From: Candidatus Woesearchaeota archaeon
GTDB taxonomy: Archaea > Nanobdellota > Nanobdellia > Woesearchaeales > JACRKL01
Direction of reading: 5' to 3'
NCBI GenBank assembly: GCA_016219795.1
Contig: JACRKK010000002.1
Coordinates: 1 to 24,753, forward strand
Length of the DNA: 24,753 nt
Part shown: piece by piece, positions 1 to 8,042 of the stretch
Layout: each line of letters starts with the position of its first letter
Position numbering within the stretch: the stretch's first letter is position 1
Made by a program: the position numbers and the translations under genes
Notes under the pieces: generated by a model
Seen by the model: the letters and a program-made list of their open reading frames with translations, nothing else
Told to the model about the DNA's origin: nothing
The model's database searches: none

Positions 1-123
1 CAATTCTACTGGAATTTCATGAAACCTATCAACGAAAAACTGACACCAGCAATAATCGAAGGACAAGCAACCAAAGTCTGGACATGGGGAAATTTTCTTC
101 ATACAAAATTAAAGTATCTTTAG
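1..123 (+). CDS. C-terminal end of a probable transposase (partial)
   Basis: Frame 1 is open from the window edge to a TAG at 121-123 and gives 40 residues. They include FYWNFMKP, then LTPAIIEG, then KVWTWGNF. The pattern of an aromatic-rich YNF-xxP block, a TPA-xxxG block and a closing W-x-W is typical of the C-terminus of IS1-like and related DDE transposases, where the line reads roughly 'YNFxRPHxxL..TPAxxxG'. This is family recall, not a search. The start and catalytic core lie outside the window, so intactness cannot be judged. The element's 3' end should lie between 124 and the Fic gene end at 174, but no clear terminal inverted repeat is visible there. The partial gene at 24693 has the same orientation and could belong to a second copy of the same element type. 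Confidence 0.55.
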   Translation, partial: QFYWNFMKPINEKLTPAIIEGQATKVWTWGNFLHTKLKYL

Positions 124-173
124 TAAGACACTACCGAAATTATTTAAATCTCCTCAATGACTTTGAATGACCG

Positions 174-1523
174 TTAAAACATCTCCAATTGTATTCTATA
201 CACATCTGACAAATGTATAATGAACGGCTTCATATCTCCAGATTTAGACTGTCTTAACGCAATATAGTATTTCTGCTTTTCATCATTCATTATTATTACT
301 GGAAAATATCCGTGTTTAACTAATATAAAATTTAGAAGAAGCCTTGAGACCCGTCCATTCCCGTCTGAGAATGGGTGAATATATAAAAATTGGTTATGAA
401 AAACACTTGCTAAGATGAGGGGGTGTATCCGTTTTTTATTATCGTAATACCATTTCACTAACTCTTGTAGTCTTTCCTCAACAAATTGAGCGGGAGTTGT
501 GTTGTCAAGCAGAGTTCCGCCAGAATCAATAATACAATTCTCTTCGTGTTTATATGTGCCTGCATTTGGGTCAATGCCTTGTTGGGTTATAAAATGAAGA
601 TGCTGGATAAATTCTATGTTTAATTCATTTGTTGTGTCAAATATATTCTCAATGGCTTTCTTCGAGTTTTCTGTTTCAAGTATGTCCTTTTTTTCTTTTT
701 TTATTCCTTCCCAACCTTTGGTAAGCCCAGTTTTTACTTCTTCGTAGGTTAATGTGTTTCCTTCGATCTTATCTGTATTGTAAACATATCTTATTTTCCA
801 CTCATTGATTTTTCTTGTGATTTCAAATGGGTTTACAAGTTTCTTTATTTTTTCTTTGGTTAAGACATCTAGGACTGCTGTTTCAGTTAGTTCTGTGTTT
901 GTTAGTTTGTCAAGAATGAAGTCCTTCTGTCCTAAGTAATGCTGCATATTAAGTTTTGCTAATTCTTGCTGTTTTTCATCTATTAAATGCGTTTGTGTTG
1001 CAGTAAAGGCTGAATAAGCCTTTATAATGGAATGCTTGAATTCCTCCTCATCAAATTGAAGGAAGATGTTAAAGAACTCGAGTAGTCTTTTTACTGGTTC
1101 TTCCCATGAACGTATGAAATAAAAAGTAGTATTCCCCTCAGTGGTTGTATAGATAATCTTTGTTTTTTTTGCTATTTCTTTTACTTTCTTGAGGTTATGG
1201 TAGGGTAAATCTGTTGCTCTAAGCATGGGTTCAATACTAAATTTCTGAAGTATGTTCTTTGTGTGGATGCTTAGCAGCAATTCAACACTGGCAGGATATA
1301 GTCTTTGAAGAAACTTGATAATCTTGACTTTTTCTGAATTTTCATTTAGGATATAGGTACCTCGTTCCTTCTTAAAAAGAGACCCTTCTTTTTGCAGTTC
1401 TTCAATATACCTGTAAACCCCTTCTTTAAACTTCAAATTAATCAAAGCAGCCATTTCATCTGGATAAAACTCGGATTTGTTAGTTTTACAGATTCGTATT
1501 AACAAAATTGTTTGTTTATTCAT
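174..1523 (-). CDS. Fic-domain protein with N-terminal winged-helix region
   Basis: This 449-residue protein carries a canonical Fic motif, HPFSDGNGRVSR, at residues 383-394. The family uses it to transfer AMP, or less often other phosphate-containing groups, from a nucleotide onto a target hydroxyl. Residues 250-255 (TDKIEG) fit the class II inhibitory motif [S/T]xxxE[G/N], placed N-terminal to the Fic core as in self-inhibited Fic proteins, so the enzyme is probably autoregulated. Residues 1 to about 145 look like one or two winged-helix units, suggesting DNA binding or protein contacts. No antitoxin gene adjoins it. The ATG at 1523 lies 28 bases from a TATA box, so the mRNA is probably leaderless. 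The gene is conspicuously richer in A/T than the metabolic genes further right and sits beside a transposase fragment, which suggests acquisition. The target is unknown. Confidence 0.88.
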   Translation of the reverse strand: MNKQTILLIRICKTNKSEFYPDEMAALINLKFKEGVYRYIEELQKEGSLFKKERGTYILNENSEKVKIIKFLQRLYPASVELLLSIHTKNILQKFSIEPMLRATDLPYHNLKKVKEIAKKTKIIYTTTEGNTTFYFIRSWEEPVKRLLEFFNIFLQFDEEEFKHSIIKAYSAFTATQTHLIDEKQQELAKLNMQHYLGQKDFILDKLTNTELTETAVLDVLTKEKIKKLVNPFEITRKINEWKIRYVYNTDKIEGNTLTYEEVKTGLTKGWEGIKKEKKDILETENSKKAIENIFDTTNELNIEFIQHLHFITQQGIDPNAGTYKHEENCIIDSGGTLLDNTTPAQFVEERLQELVKWYYDNKKRIHPLILASVFHNQFLYIHPFSDGNGRVSRLLLNFILVKHGYFPVIIMNDEKQKYYIALRQSKSGDMKPFIIHLSDVYRIQLEMF

Positions 1524-1546
1524 TTTTGTTGTATGTTTGTGTTAGT

Positions 1547-1556
1547 TATTTATAAA
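1547..1556 (-). promoter_or_regulatory. TATA box of the Fic gene
   Basis: The minus strand reads TTTATAAATA here. Its centre is about 28 bases from the A of the ATG at 1523, the archaeal TATA-to-start distance that predicts a transcript starting at or next to the start codon. No Shine-Dalgarno sequence precedes the ATG, which agrees with a leaderless mRNA. The rest of the gap down to 1682 contains only a weak 7-bp inverted repeat (1619-1625 with 1661-1667). Confidence 0.6.
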
Positions 1557-1682
1557 GGTATCGCTCTTGTTTAGGTATATTAATAAAAAAATGAGTAGGA
1601 ACTTAAACTAATTACTAAACAGCATTTACCGCCTCGTTCACTCCCCATCTCCTCTTTTAGATGCTGTCGACTACCAGAAATC

Positions 1683-3167
1683 TCATAACTCTTTATCTCC
1701 ATAACTCCCAACCACTTTCCCCGTAATACTCCTCAGCATATGCCCAGAGATCTCCAGACCGTAGAACTTCTTAAGTTCAAGGCGGCCCTTGACACCCACA
1801 ATCAAAGGATACGTCCCAAACTGCCTGCAGAACGTGGTGTTGCCGTCATACATCTCCGCATAGCACTCTTTCATGACCGTGCCTTTGGGAACAACACGTT
1901 GTAGCATGGGAAAATCAATGTTCTGGCGGATGTCATTTCTCCACTTCCAGTACCAGCGCCTGTTTTTCTTCAGCCATTTATCCCCGCCTTCGGCGTGCAG
2001 AGAAGTGCCCTCAAAGATGGCCACCTGGCGAATATTAATCCTGCGCAGCATCAGGCTGTCATCATACATTTTCTTCAACCACTTCATGTTCTCCTCATGC
2101 GTCTTCTTTGTCTCTCCGCGCAGACCAAAAATGATGTTGATGCCGGGCAAAAATGCTGGCATCCCATTATCCCCTCTCACAGAACCATATTTGTTGATAA
2201 TCTGCACAGCCTTGTAAGCAATCTCTGGGATAGTGTTGAGGGTATTCTCTTTCACCACCACTTTATCAAAACTCTCCACCCCATGCGCTGCAATGTTTCC
2301 TGCTGTGCAGCATTCTACAATAGCTTTGGTGATTTCATGGTCTTTGTCTCGCACTACTTTCACAGGATTCACATTATCAATATGCAGCACCTTGATCCCA
2401 GGGCACTGCCGTCGTATTTCCTTTAACAGCTCAATGACCCGAGGATAAGTGTAAAAACAGGTCTGTTTTCCAAGCCGGAAAAAGCGTGCGCCCAGGTCAT
2501 AAAAGGTCTTGATCTCCAAAAGAACATCTTCCATGTCCCGAAACAACACCCTGCTTTTTAGGGGTTCGGTACAGAAACTGCATTTTCCGATATCACACCC
2601 TTTCCCTGTCTCAATCTCAATCATGCGGTGGTCAGGAATCTGCTTGAGAATTGCAGCACCTTTCGGGGCGTATCCCTTCACCTTTTCATAGGGGACATTA
2701 AACAGCTGGTAATCTACTTTGTCAAACATGCTAAGGTCTTCTTTCTCATAAAATTTGCCGCCAAACATCTGCGTGCCCATGACTGCAGGCCCCGTCAGGA
2801 TCTTCTTGCATCGCAAGCCTCGTAGTAAGGGGATGATTTCATGTAGTGTTCCTGGGTAGGCTGTGAGGTACTTGCCAGGCACATGAACGCCAAGGATGAT
2901 AATCAGGATATCTGTCTCTTCAAGAATTTGCTGTACTTTTGGCGAATTAACCGTTAGGTTGTAGGTGCCAATATCTGTTTTTTCAGAGACTCTTGGAACT
3001 TTGACTATGCCACCCCTCTTAAACGCAAGGCGCAGGTCGTCTATAGTGAGGTAATGGGGTGTCTCATCAAGTGAGCCTGCAATGTAGCGGGGGTACGTGC
3101 CGAGGTACGGAGGCACGCCAAGGCCAGAGGCCTCATCGGTGTAGCAGTCAAGGATGGTAGTAGTCAT
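1683..3167 (-). CDS. COG1031-type radical SAM protein lacking the C-terminal HhH domain
   Basis: From the ATG at 3167 the product is 494 residues. The N-terminus (TILDCYTDEASGLGVPP followed by LGTYPRY) matches my recollection of the archaeal radical SAM family COG1031, whose function is not established. The iron-sulfur cluster cysteines are C191, C196 and C199 (GCDIGKCSFCTEP). That is a C-x4-C-x2-C spacing rather than the usual C-x3-C-x2-C. The region before it probably forms a B12-binding-like or Rossmann-type domain. Family members usually end in a helix-hairpin-helix segment after a block like LELKKFYGLE; here the protein stops about 25 residues after that block, so the segment seems absent. 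A TTG at 3191 would add eight residues, but ATG is preferred because family homology begins right after it. The gene is divergent from the nitroreductase gene. Confidence 0.82.
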   Translation of the reverse strand: MTTTILDCYTDEASGLGVPPYLGTYPRYIAGSLDETPHYLTIDDLRLAFKRGGIVKVPRVSEKTDIGTYNLTVNSPKVQQILEETDILIIILGVHVPGKYLTAYPGTLHEIIPLLRGLRCKKILTGPAVMGTQMFGGKFYEKEDLSMFDKVDYQLFNVPYEKVKGYAPKGAAILKQIPDHRMIEIETGKGCDIGKCSFCTEPLKSRVLFRDMEDVLLEIKTFYDLGARFFRLGKQTCFYTYPRVIELLKEIRRQCPGIKVLHIDNVNPVKVVRDKDHEITKAIVECCTAGNIAAHGVESFDKVVVKENTLNTIPEIAYKAVQIINKYGSVRGDNGMPAFLPGINIIFGLRGETKKTHEENMKWLKKMYDDSLMLRRINIRQVAIFEGTSLHAEGGDKWLKKNRRWYWKWRNDIRQNIDFPMLQRVVPKGTVMKECYAEMYDGNTTFCRQFGTYPLIVGVKGRLELKKFYGLEISGHMLRSITGKVVGSYGDKEL

Positions 3168-3227
3168 GGAGCCAGAGGTGAAGCATGACAATAAAAAACT
3201 ATTGGTGACAGACTAAAATCCACAACA

Positions 3228-3263
3228 TTTTTATAGTATCGTATACCCGACAATTCTAAGGTG
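3228..3263. promoter_or_regulatory. Divergent promoter between the radical SAM and nitroreductase genes
   Basis: A single AT-rich element at 3228-3236 reads TTTTTATAG on + and a good TATA box (CTATAAAAA) on minus. It could serve both divergent genes. Rightward, transcription would start near 3259. A GGTG Shine-Dalgarno core at 3260-3263 lies five bases before the ATG at 3269. Leftward, the predicted start is near 3205, giving a leader of about 35-40 bases before the ATG at 3167. Confidence 0.45.
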
Positions 3264-3268
3264 AAAAA

Positions 3269-3853
3269 ATGACAAAAACCATCAATCAACGAGCAGTAGA
3301 ACACAATATTGACCCTCTTTTTGCAGAACGCTGGTCACCAAGAGCCATGAACGGTGATTTCATCACTGACGAACAGCTTTCTACACTCTTTGAAGCAGCT
3401 CGCTGGGCACCGTCTTCCTATAACGAGCAGCCATGGAGATTCCTCTACGCCAAAAGAGGGACAAAAAACTGGGACACGTTTTTTGGCCTGATGGGGGAAT
3501 TTAATCAATCATGGACAAACAACGCAGCAGTTCTTGTAGTTATTGTTTCCAAAAAGACCTTCACCCATAACACAAGCCAGAATGTCGTGCATTCGTTTGA
3601 CGCAGGCGCAGCCTGGGAAAATCTTGCACTGCAAGCAACCCGCATGGGTCTTGTCACCCATGGGATGGCAGGTTTTGATTATGAAAAAGCACGCAAGGAA
3701 CTAAAGGTGCCAGAAGACTTCACCATCGATGCCATGGTCGCCATAGGAAAACATGGTAAGAAGGACATGCTTCCCAAAGAGATGCAGGAACGGGAATTCC
3801 CCTCTGACCGCAAGAAGGTCAGTGAGATTGCCTGGGAAGGAGGATTCAAGTGA
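3269..3853 (+). CDS. Nitroreductase-family flavoprotein
   Basis: The 194-residue product has the hallmarks of the FMN-dependent nitroreductase family. These are RWSPRAM near residues 21-27, AARWAPSSYNEQPWRF near 48-63 (the FMN-contacting S-x-x-N-x-Q-P-W segment), and a late DAGAAWENLALQATRMGL helix followed by H-G-M-A-G-F. Members use NAD(P)H to reduce nitro compounds, quinones or flavins, and the true substrate cannot be read from sequence. The length is normal for a single-domain member, and it should act in the cytoplasm as a dimer. A GGTG ribosome-binding core lies five bases before the ATG. The gene is divergent from the radical SAM gene and separated by 50 bases from the next gene, which has its own TATA box, so it is probably monocistronic. 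Confidence 0.9.
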   Translation: MTKTINQRAVEHNIDPLFAERWSPRAMNGDFITDEQLSTLFEAARWAPSSYNEQPWRFLYAKRGTKNWDTFFGLMGEFNQSWTNNAAVLVVIVSKKTFTHNTSQNVVHSFDAGAAWENLALQATRMGLVTHGMAGFDYEKARKELKVPEDFTIDAMVAIGKHGKKDMLPKEMQEREFPSDRKKVSEIAWEGGFK

Positions 3854-3867
3854 TACCCTTGGTTAGA

Positions 3868-3879
3868 AATATTTAAAAG
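3868..3879 (+). promoter_or_regulatory. TATA box of the hypothetical gene at 3904
   Basis: The segment TATTTAAAAG lies about 30 bases before the ATG at 3904. It predicts a transcript starting within a few bases of the start codon. No Shine-Dalgarno sequence is seen, so translation is probably leaderless. Confidence 0.55.
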
Positions 3880-3903
3880 TGGAATTCCATTTCCCTGCCT
3901 GTT

Positions 3904-4473
3904 ATGAATATACAATACTCTGTTCTTGAGGCCTATACGGCTGGCAATACAGCAGGTATTCCTGAAGGTACTCCTCTAAGGGTTGGATTGACATTACAGC
4001 CAAAAGAAGTGCGTACAACACTGACTGCAATTGTCATGATGGGCTATGAACTTGCACGTTACTATAAAAAAGCAGGTCAGGGCGGTCTTGCGGTTCTAAA
4101 TAGCAAAAATAGAGCGACGTTGCCTGTAGGTGAAGCTTTAGAGTCTCTTCAGTATGATACCCCGGACCCCAGAAATTTTTTGCAGAGACTAATCGGAGTA
4201 CCAGATGAAAGAATTCCAGTGGGTGCATATGCTGAATATATAGACGGATGGGCAGTTAAAATAGACATCCGCAAGTCTGAGGTGGATGGAAACCAATACG
4301 TCCTAAATGCAGTCCCATTTGCAGAACAGAATCCAAGTGTTGCTGAATTGTTAAAATTTGTAGGGAATAAAGTCAATTTTGTTGAGACTGAATTAGGTAA
4401 AGCATCGTGGGTATATAAAATAGTTAGTCATTTCCAGCTCTCAAGGCCAAAGCAAACGGGAAACCCTTCCTAA
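3904..4473 (+). CDS. Hypothetical protein, 189 residues
   Basis: I do not recognise this protein. It has 189 residues with no signal peptide, no convincing membrane segment, no cysteines and no obvious metal or nucleotide motif. It looks like a soluble mixed alpha/beta protein: a probable strand near residues 26-31 (VGLTLQP), a helix near 35-56 rich in A, M and Y, and a short charged strand region (AVKIDIRKSEV) near 116-126. The C-terminus is basic and polar. The support for coding is a full open frame with a well-placed upstream TATA box and no competing frame. It lies alone between the nitroreductase gene and the sugar operon, each with its own promoter, so context gives no functional hint. 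Confidence 0.7.
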   Translation: MNIQYSVLEAYTAGNTAGIPEGTPLRVGLTLQPKEVRTTLTAIVMMGYELARYYKKAGQGGLAVLNSKNRATLPVGEALESLQYDTPDPRNFLQRLIGVPDERIPVGAYAEYIDGWAVKIDIRKSEVDGNQYVLNAVPFAEQNPSVAELLKFVGNKVNFVETELGKASWVYKIVSHFQLSRPKQTGNPS

Positions 4474-4488
4474 AGTTTTAAATCATAA

Positions 4489-4527
4489 AGTATATAAATC
4501 CTCAAAATCTCAGAGTATTGCGGGGTG
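4489..4527 (+). promoter_or_regulatory. Promoter and ribosome-binding site of the pentose phosphate operon
   Basis: A strong TATA box (AGTATATAAATC, 4489-4500) is followed by a GGGGTG Shine-Dalgarno sequence at 4522-4527, seven bases before the tal ATG at 4535. The predicted transcription start is near 4520, giving a very short leader. No further TATA box is evident in the junctions down to zwf, so one promoter probably drives all five genes. Confidence 0.6.
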
Positions 4528-4534
4528 AATATCT

Positions 4535-5338
4535 ATGAAAATTTTTGTAGACACAGCAAATATTGAGGAGATTAAAACAGCGTTCTCATATGGTATTGTT
4601 GATGGCTTAACAACAAATCCTTCGTTAATTAAGCAGGCAAGCCAGCTTTTTAAGCAGCCCATGGAAGCCTACATTAACAGCATCCTTATAACAGCAGGCA
4701 AAGCACCGGTAAGCCTTGAAGTCAAAGGTGGCAACGCTAATGATATGATCAAACAAGGCCTTAATCTCTACAAGCACTTCTCAACCAAAGCTAACCTGGT
4801 GGTCATCAAAATCCCTTTCAACCCCACAGTTGATGAGAAAAAGCCCCAACACTTTGAAGGGCTTAAAGCAATCAAGGAACTAGCAGGCAGAGGAATCCCC
4901 GTCAATGTAACACTTATATTTACACCAGAGCAAGCCATGCTTGCAGCAAAAGCAGGTGCTGCCTACGTCAGCCCCTTTGTAGGCAGGATAGATGACAAAT
5001 TAAGAACTGATGCGGGGATGAAATTTGACAAGGCAGGCTATTATCCCCTGGATGGTATGGAACAGGGAGGCAGACTTCTTGAGGATAATGGTATTGTATC
5101 CGGCGTGGATCTCATCGAGCAGATTGTCTACATCTTTGATAGCTTTGCATTCACCACAGAAGTGCTGGCAGCATCTATACGGAATGCACGCCAGGCGCGG
5201 GAAGTGGCACTTGCAGGCGCAGATGTAGCAACTATACCCTTCAATGTGCTGACAGAGATGACCCAGCATCCTAAATCTCTGGAAGGTATGAAGGCATTTC
5301 TTGCAGATACCGTCAAAGACTATGAGGTGCTTATGTAA
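4535..5338 (+). CDS. tal: Transaldolase, small FSA/TalC-type
   Basis: The 267-residue product begins MKIFVDTANIEEIKTA and continues GLTTNPSLIK, the signature start of the small transaldolase / fructose-6-phosphate aldolase family. The Schiff-base lysine is K92 in VVIKIPFNP. Other family blocks are VNVTLIFTPEQAMLAAKAGA, YVSPFVGRIDD and ADVATIPFNV. Such enzymes move a three-carbon dihydroxyacetone unit between sugar phosphates or act as aldolases, and sequence alone does not separate the two. It is about 45 residues longer than typical members. Much of the excess is a loop after GRIDD (about 151-185) that includes YYPLDGMEQGG. It is first in an operon with oxidative pentose phosphate enzymes, which favours transaldolase. 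Its TAA shares one base with the gnd ATG. Confidence 0.9.
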   Translation: MKIFVDTANIEEIKTAFSYGIVDGLTTNPSLIKQASQLFKQPMEAYINSILITAGKAPVSLEVKGGNANDMIKQGLNLYKHFSTKANLVVIKIPFNPTVDEKKPQHFEGLKAIKELAGRGIPVNVTLIFTPEQAMLAAKAGAAYVSPFVGRIDDKLRTDAGMKFDKAGYYPLDGMEQGGRLLEDNGIVSGVDLIEQIVYIFDSFAFTTEVLAASIRNARQAREVALAGADVATIPFNVLTEMTQHPKSLEGMKAFLADTVKDYEVLM

Positions 5339-6273
5339 TGGCAACGCAGACAACCGAGGTTGGATTGGTAGGTTTAGGCAGGATGGGGCTTAATATGGTC
5401 AGTCGACTTCTTCATGGCAAAAAAACGAGAGTAGTTGCTTTTGATCTCTTGGCAGATGCAGTGAAGCAGGCAGTGTTGAAGGGTGTAATAGGTGCTCCTT
5501 CAGCAGAAAAACTGGTGGGCATGTTAAAACAGAAAAGAAGAGTGGTCTGGCTGATGCTTCCTTCAGGAGAAATTACCGAGTCAACATTCCAAAAGATGCT
5601 GACGCTTCTTAAACAAAATGATATTCTTATTGACGGCGGCAATTCCAATTTCCATGATACTATTAGAAGGCACAAAGAGGCGAAAGCCAAAGGCATCCAT
5701 ATGCTGGATGTTGGTGTCAGCGGTGGTGTTGTTGCTGCAGAACGTGGCTATGCCATGATGGCTGGCGGAAGCAAAGAAGCATTCATTTTCTGCAAGCCAC
5801 TGTTTGATGCCATGTGCCAAATGGGTGGTTGTGCCCACATCAGCAAAGAGGGCGGTTCTGGCCACTATGTCAAGATGGTGCATAATGCAATAGAATATGG
5901 CATGATGCAGTCCATAGCAGAAGGATTTGACCTTCTGCACAAAGGTAGGTTTAAAAATCTTGAACTTGAAAAAATCGCCCACCTCTGGAATCATGGCACC
6001 ATTGTGACTTCATTTCTCATGGAAATGACTGAAAATGCACTCAAAAAAAGCCCCACACTTGATTACTTTGAGCCCTATGTGGAAGACAATGGTGAAGGCA
6101 GATGGGCATCCATTGAAGCAATGGAGCATCAGGTGCCGTTTGTCAGTAATACCTATGCGCTGCATGCTCGCTACCTTTCCAGAGACAAGGATTCTCTCGC
6201 CTTTAAGATGCTTGCTGCGATGAGAAATGAGTTTGGCGGTCATGCCATAAAAACATCAGCCAAGAAGCGATAG
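5338..6273 (+). CDS. gnd: 6-Phosphogluconate dehydrogenase, short form
   Basis: The enzyme oxidatively decarboxylates 6-phosphogluconate to ribulose 5-phosphate, CO2 and NAD(P)H. The 311-residue length fits the short bacterial/archaeal GndA-like class rather than the roughly 470-residue dimer form. Visible motifs are the Rossmann GLGRMG (12-17), DGGNSNFHDT (109-118), the substrate loop GVSGGVVAAERGYAM (136-150), catalytic K189 and N193 in GHYVKMVHN, and EDNGEGRW further on. D46 ends the second strand (VVAFD), which would usually suggest NAD+ preference, but this is inference. It overlaps tal by one base (TAATG) and ends two bases before glk, which indicates translational coupling. Confidence 0.93.
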   Translation: MATQTTEVGLVGLGRMGLNMVSRLLHGKKTRVVAFDLLADAVKQAVLKGVIGAPSAEKLVGMLKQKRRVVWLMLPSGEITESTFQKMLTLLKQNDILIDGGNSNFHDTIRRHKEAKAKGIHMLDVGVSGGVVAAERGYAMMAGGSKEAFIFCKPLFDAMCQMGGCAHISKEGGSGHYVKMVHNAIEYGMMQSIAEGFDLLHKGRFKNLELEKIAHLWNHGTIVTSFLMEMTENALKKSPTLDYFEPYVEDNGEGRWASIEAMEHQVPFVSNTYALHARYLSRDKDSLAFKMLAAMRNEFGGHAIKTSAKKR

Positions 6274-6275
6274 CC

Positions 6276-7343
6276 ATGGATTTTACGGTACGATACCACA
6301 GCCGGGCACCCAGAAGAAGCAAGGGGTCCATAGTTCTTGGTGCAGACATAGGGGGGACCCATACCAACATTGCAATTGCCAGGGTTGAACAACAATCGGT
6401 TCGCCTGCTCTTCTCCTGTCATTTCAAGAGCAAAAATATTCCAGGAATAGAGGGGGCAATCTCTACAACTTTGGGCATTGCAGCAAAAAAATATGCAATT
6501 CATCCAACAAGGGGATGCATTGCAGCAGCAGGTGTTGTTGCAGATAACCATGATTTCTGCAGGATAACAAATCTTCCCTGGAATGCTGACGCAAGAGAGT
6601 TGAGCAAAAAAACAAAACTTAAGCAAGTGGTAATTATCAATGATTTTGAGGCGCTGGGCTATGCACTAAATCTTTCTAAAACATCTGAGCGTGTCATTTG
6701 CATTAAGCAGGGGAAACGGGTCCAGTATGCAACAAAAGCGATTCTTGGAGCTGGGACAGGACTTGGAAAAACCATTGTTCCTTATCAGAAGGCATCAGGC
6801 CTTTATGTCCCTCTGCCAAGTGAAGGAGGCCACGCAGATCTGCCGCTCTTCAATCCCATAGACCAGCAACTTGCAGGGTTCCTCAAACAGCAATACAATC
6901 TGGACCGAGTTAGCTACACCGATGTGCTTTCTGGTAGTGGCATTGAGCACCTTTATGCCTTTGTCAAAACAATGCCTGATTTTTCTCCCATCCGGTTTAC
7001 TGACACTATAGACCACAGCGATGAAAAGCCAGCACGCATTGCAGAGTACAAAACAAAGGATACTGCCTGCAGATTAGTCTTCAAACTCTTTGCAGCATAC
7101 TATGGCCGGTGCGCGAAGAATCTTGCCCTTGATACGCTCTGTTTTGGGGGCCTTTACATTGCAGGAGGCATTGCTATAAAAAACAAAGGAATCTTTAAAA
7201 GTAGTCAGTTCATGCATGAGTTTAATGCATCAGATAAAATGCAGGACGTGCTACACCGCATCCCCATCTATCTTCTGACAGATTATGATATCAGCATGCT
7301 TGGGGCGTGTTACGCTGCCTCAAAGCACGTATCTACACCATGA
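6276..7343 (+). CDS. glk: Glucokinase, bacterial Glk family
   Basis: This 355-residue kinase belongs to the Glk (E. coli glucokinase, PF02685) family, not to the ROK or ADP-dependent kinases more usual in archaea. Evidence: the phosphate-binding segment GADIGGTHTN (22-31), INDFEALGYAL with probable catalytic D133, GAGTGLGK (178-185), SEGGHADLP (202-210) and the late FGGLYIAGGI block. It would phosphorylate glucose with ATP, feeding zwf downstream. Members are usually near 320 residues; about 15 extra N-terminal residues with a basic run (SRAPRRSK) precede the first strand. Only two bases separate it from gnd, and its TGA overlaps the pgl ATG (ATGA). The family assignment makes acquisition from bacteria likely. 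Confidence 0.9.
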   Translation: MDFTVRYHSRAPRRSKGSIVLGADIGGTHTNIAIARVEQQSVRLLFSCHFKSKNIPGIEGAISTTLGIAAKKYAIHPTRGCIAAAGVVADNHDFCRITNLPWNADARELSKKTKLKQVVIINDFEALGYALNLSKTSERVICIKQGKRVQYATKAILGAGTGLGKTIVPYQKASGLYVPLPSEGGHADLPLFNPIDQQLAGFLKQQYNLDRVSYTDVLSGSGIEHLYAFVKTMPDFSPIRFTDTIDHSDEKPARIAEYKTKDTACRLVFKLFAAYYGRCAKNLALDTLCFGGLYIAGGIAIKNKGIFKSSQFMHEFNASDKMQDVLHRIPIYLLTDYDISMLGACYAASKHVSTP

Positions 7344-8038
7344 AACACTACGTCGTTACCCCGGCGCAGTTTGACCTGACTGCAATAAAGATTATAAAGA
7401 GAATAGTAATGAAAATGGCAAAAATCCAAAAGCAGATGGTCTTTGCCATTCCCGGTGGGAGAAGTGTGCAGGGCATTCTTGCGTCTCTTGCCAAGGAGAA
7501 GGGTATACCCTGGAAAAAAATCCACTTCTTTTTTGTTGATGAACGGCTTGTTCCGCTGCAAAGTATAGAGAGGAATGCTGCACAGGCATACGCTTTGCTT
7601 TTGGATCCTCTCTTAAAGAAGGGCATGCTGACAGAAAAGCAGATCCACCCTTTTGTGATGGATGCCAAGAAACCAATATATGGTGTTGCAGCTTACACTA
7701 CAACCCTTAAGCACTATGGTGGGTGCTTCGATCTTGTGCTTCTGGGTGTGGGAGAAGATGGGCATATAGCCTCCTTGTTTCCCCATCATCCCTCTATAGT
7801 TAACAGAGAGAAGGGGTACATTCTTGTGAAAGATGCTCCTAAGCAACCGTGCTGCAGGGTAAGCGCAAGCCCTGCACTTCTGCAACAGGCAGGCAGTGCG
7901 GTCCTTCTCTTCAAAGGACAGGAAAAAGAGAACGCTTATAAACTCTTTAGAGATAAAGAAACTTCCGTAAAAGAATGCCCGGCAAAACTGGTACAGGACA
8001 TAGCGGATGTGCATGTTATCTGTGATTTTGGAGGATAG
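7340..8038 (+). CDS. pgl: 6-Phosphogluconolactonase
   Basis: The enzyme hydrolyses 6-phosphogluconolactone, the product of zwf, to 6-phosphogluconate, the substrate of gnd. From the ATG at 7340 it has 232 residues, normal for the DevB/Pgl family. Motifs are AIPGGRSVQGIL (36-47), FFVDERLVP (64-72), the signature GVGEDGHIASLFP (146-158) and a late RVSASPALL segment. The frame could be extended to 7307, but ATG 7340 forms an ATGA overlap with the glk stop and starts where the family begins, so it is preferred. The gene ends four bases before the zwf ATG, and the zwf Shine-Dalgarno lies inside its last codons. Confidence 0.92.
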   Translation: MKHYVVTPAQFDLTAIKIIKRIVMKMAKIQKQMVFAIPGGRSVQGILASLAKEKGIPWKKIHFFFVDERLVPLQSIERNAAQAYALLLDPLLKKGMLTEKQIHPFVMDAKKPIYGVAAYTTTLKHYGGCFDLVLLGVGEDGHIASLFPHHPSIVNREKGYILVKDAPKQPCCRVSASPALLQQAGSAVLLFKGQEKENAYKLFRDKETSVKECPAKLVQDIADVHVICDFGG

Positions 8039-8042
8039 ATTG

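Noticed and set aside
1619..1667. 7-bp inverted repeat ACAGCAT/ATGCTGT between the Fic and radical SAM genes
   Set aside because: The arms are short and 35 bases apart, with no T-run or promoter relation. It is easily expected by chance.
1873..2691. Plus-strand open frames inside the radical SAM gene
   Set aside because: They are antisense shadows with no ribosome-binding sites or recognisable domains.
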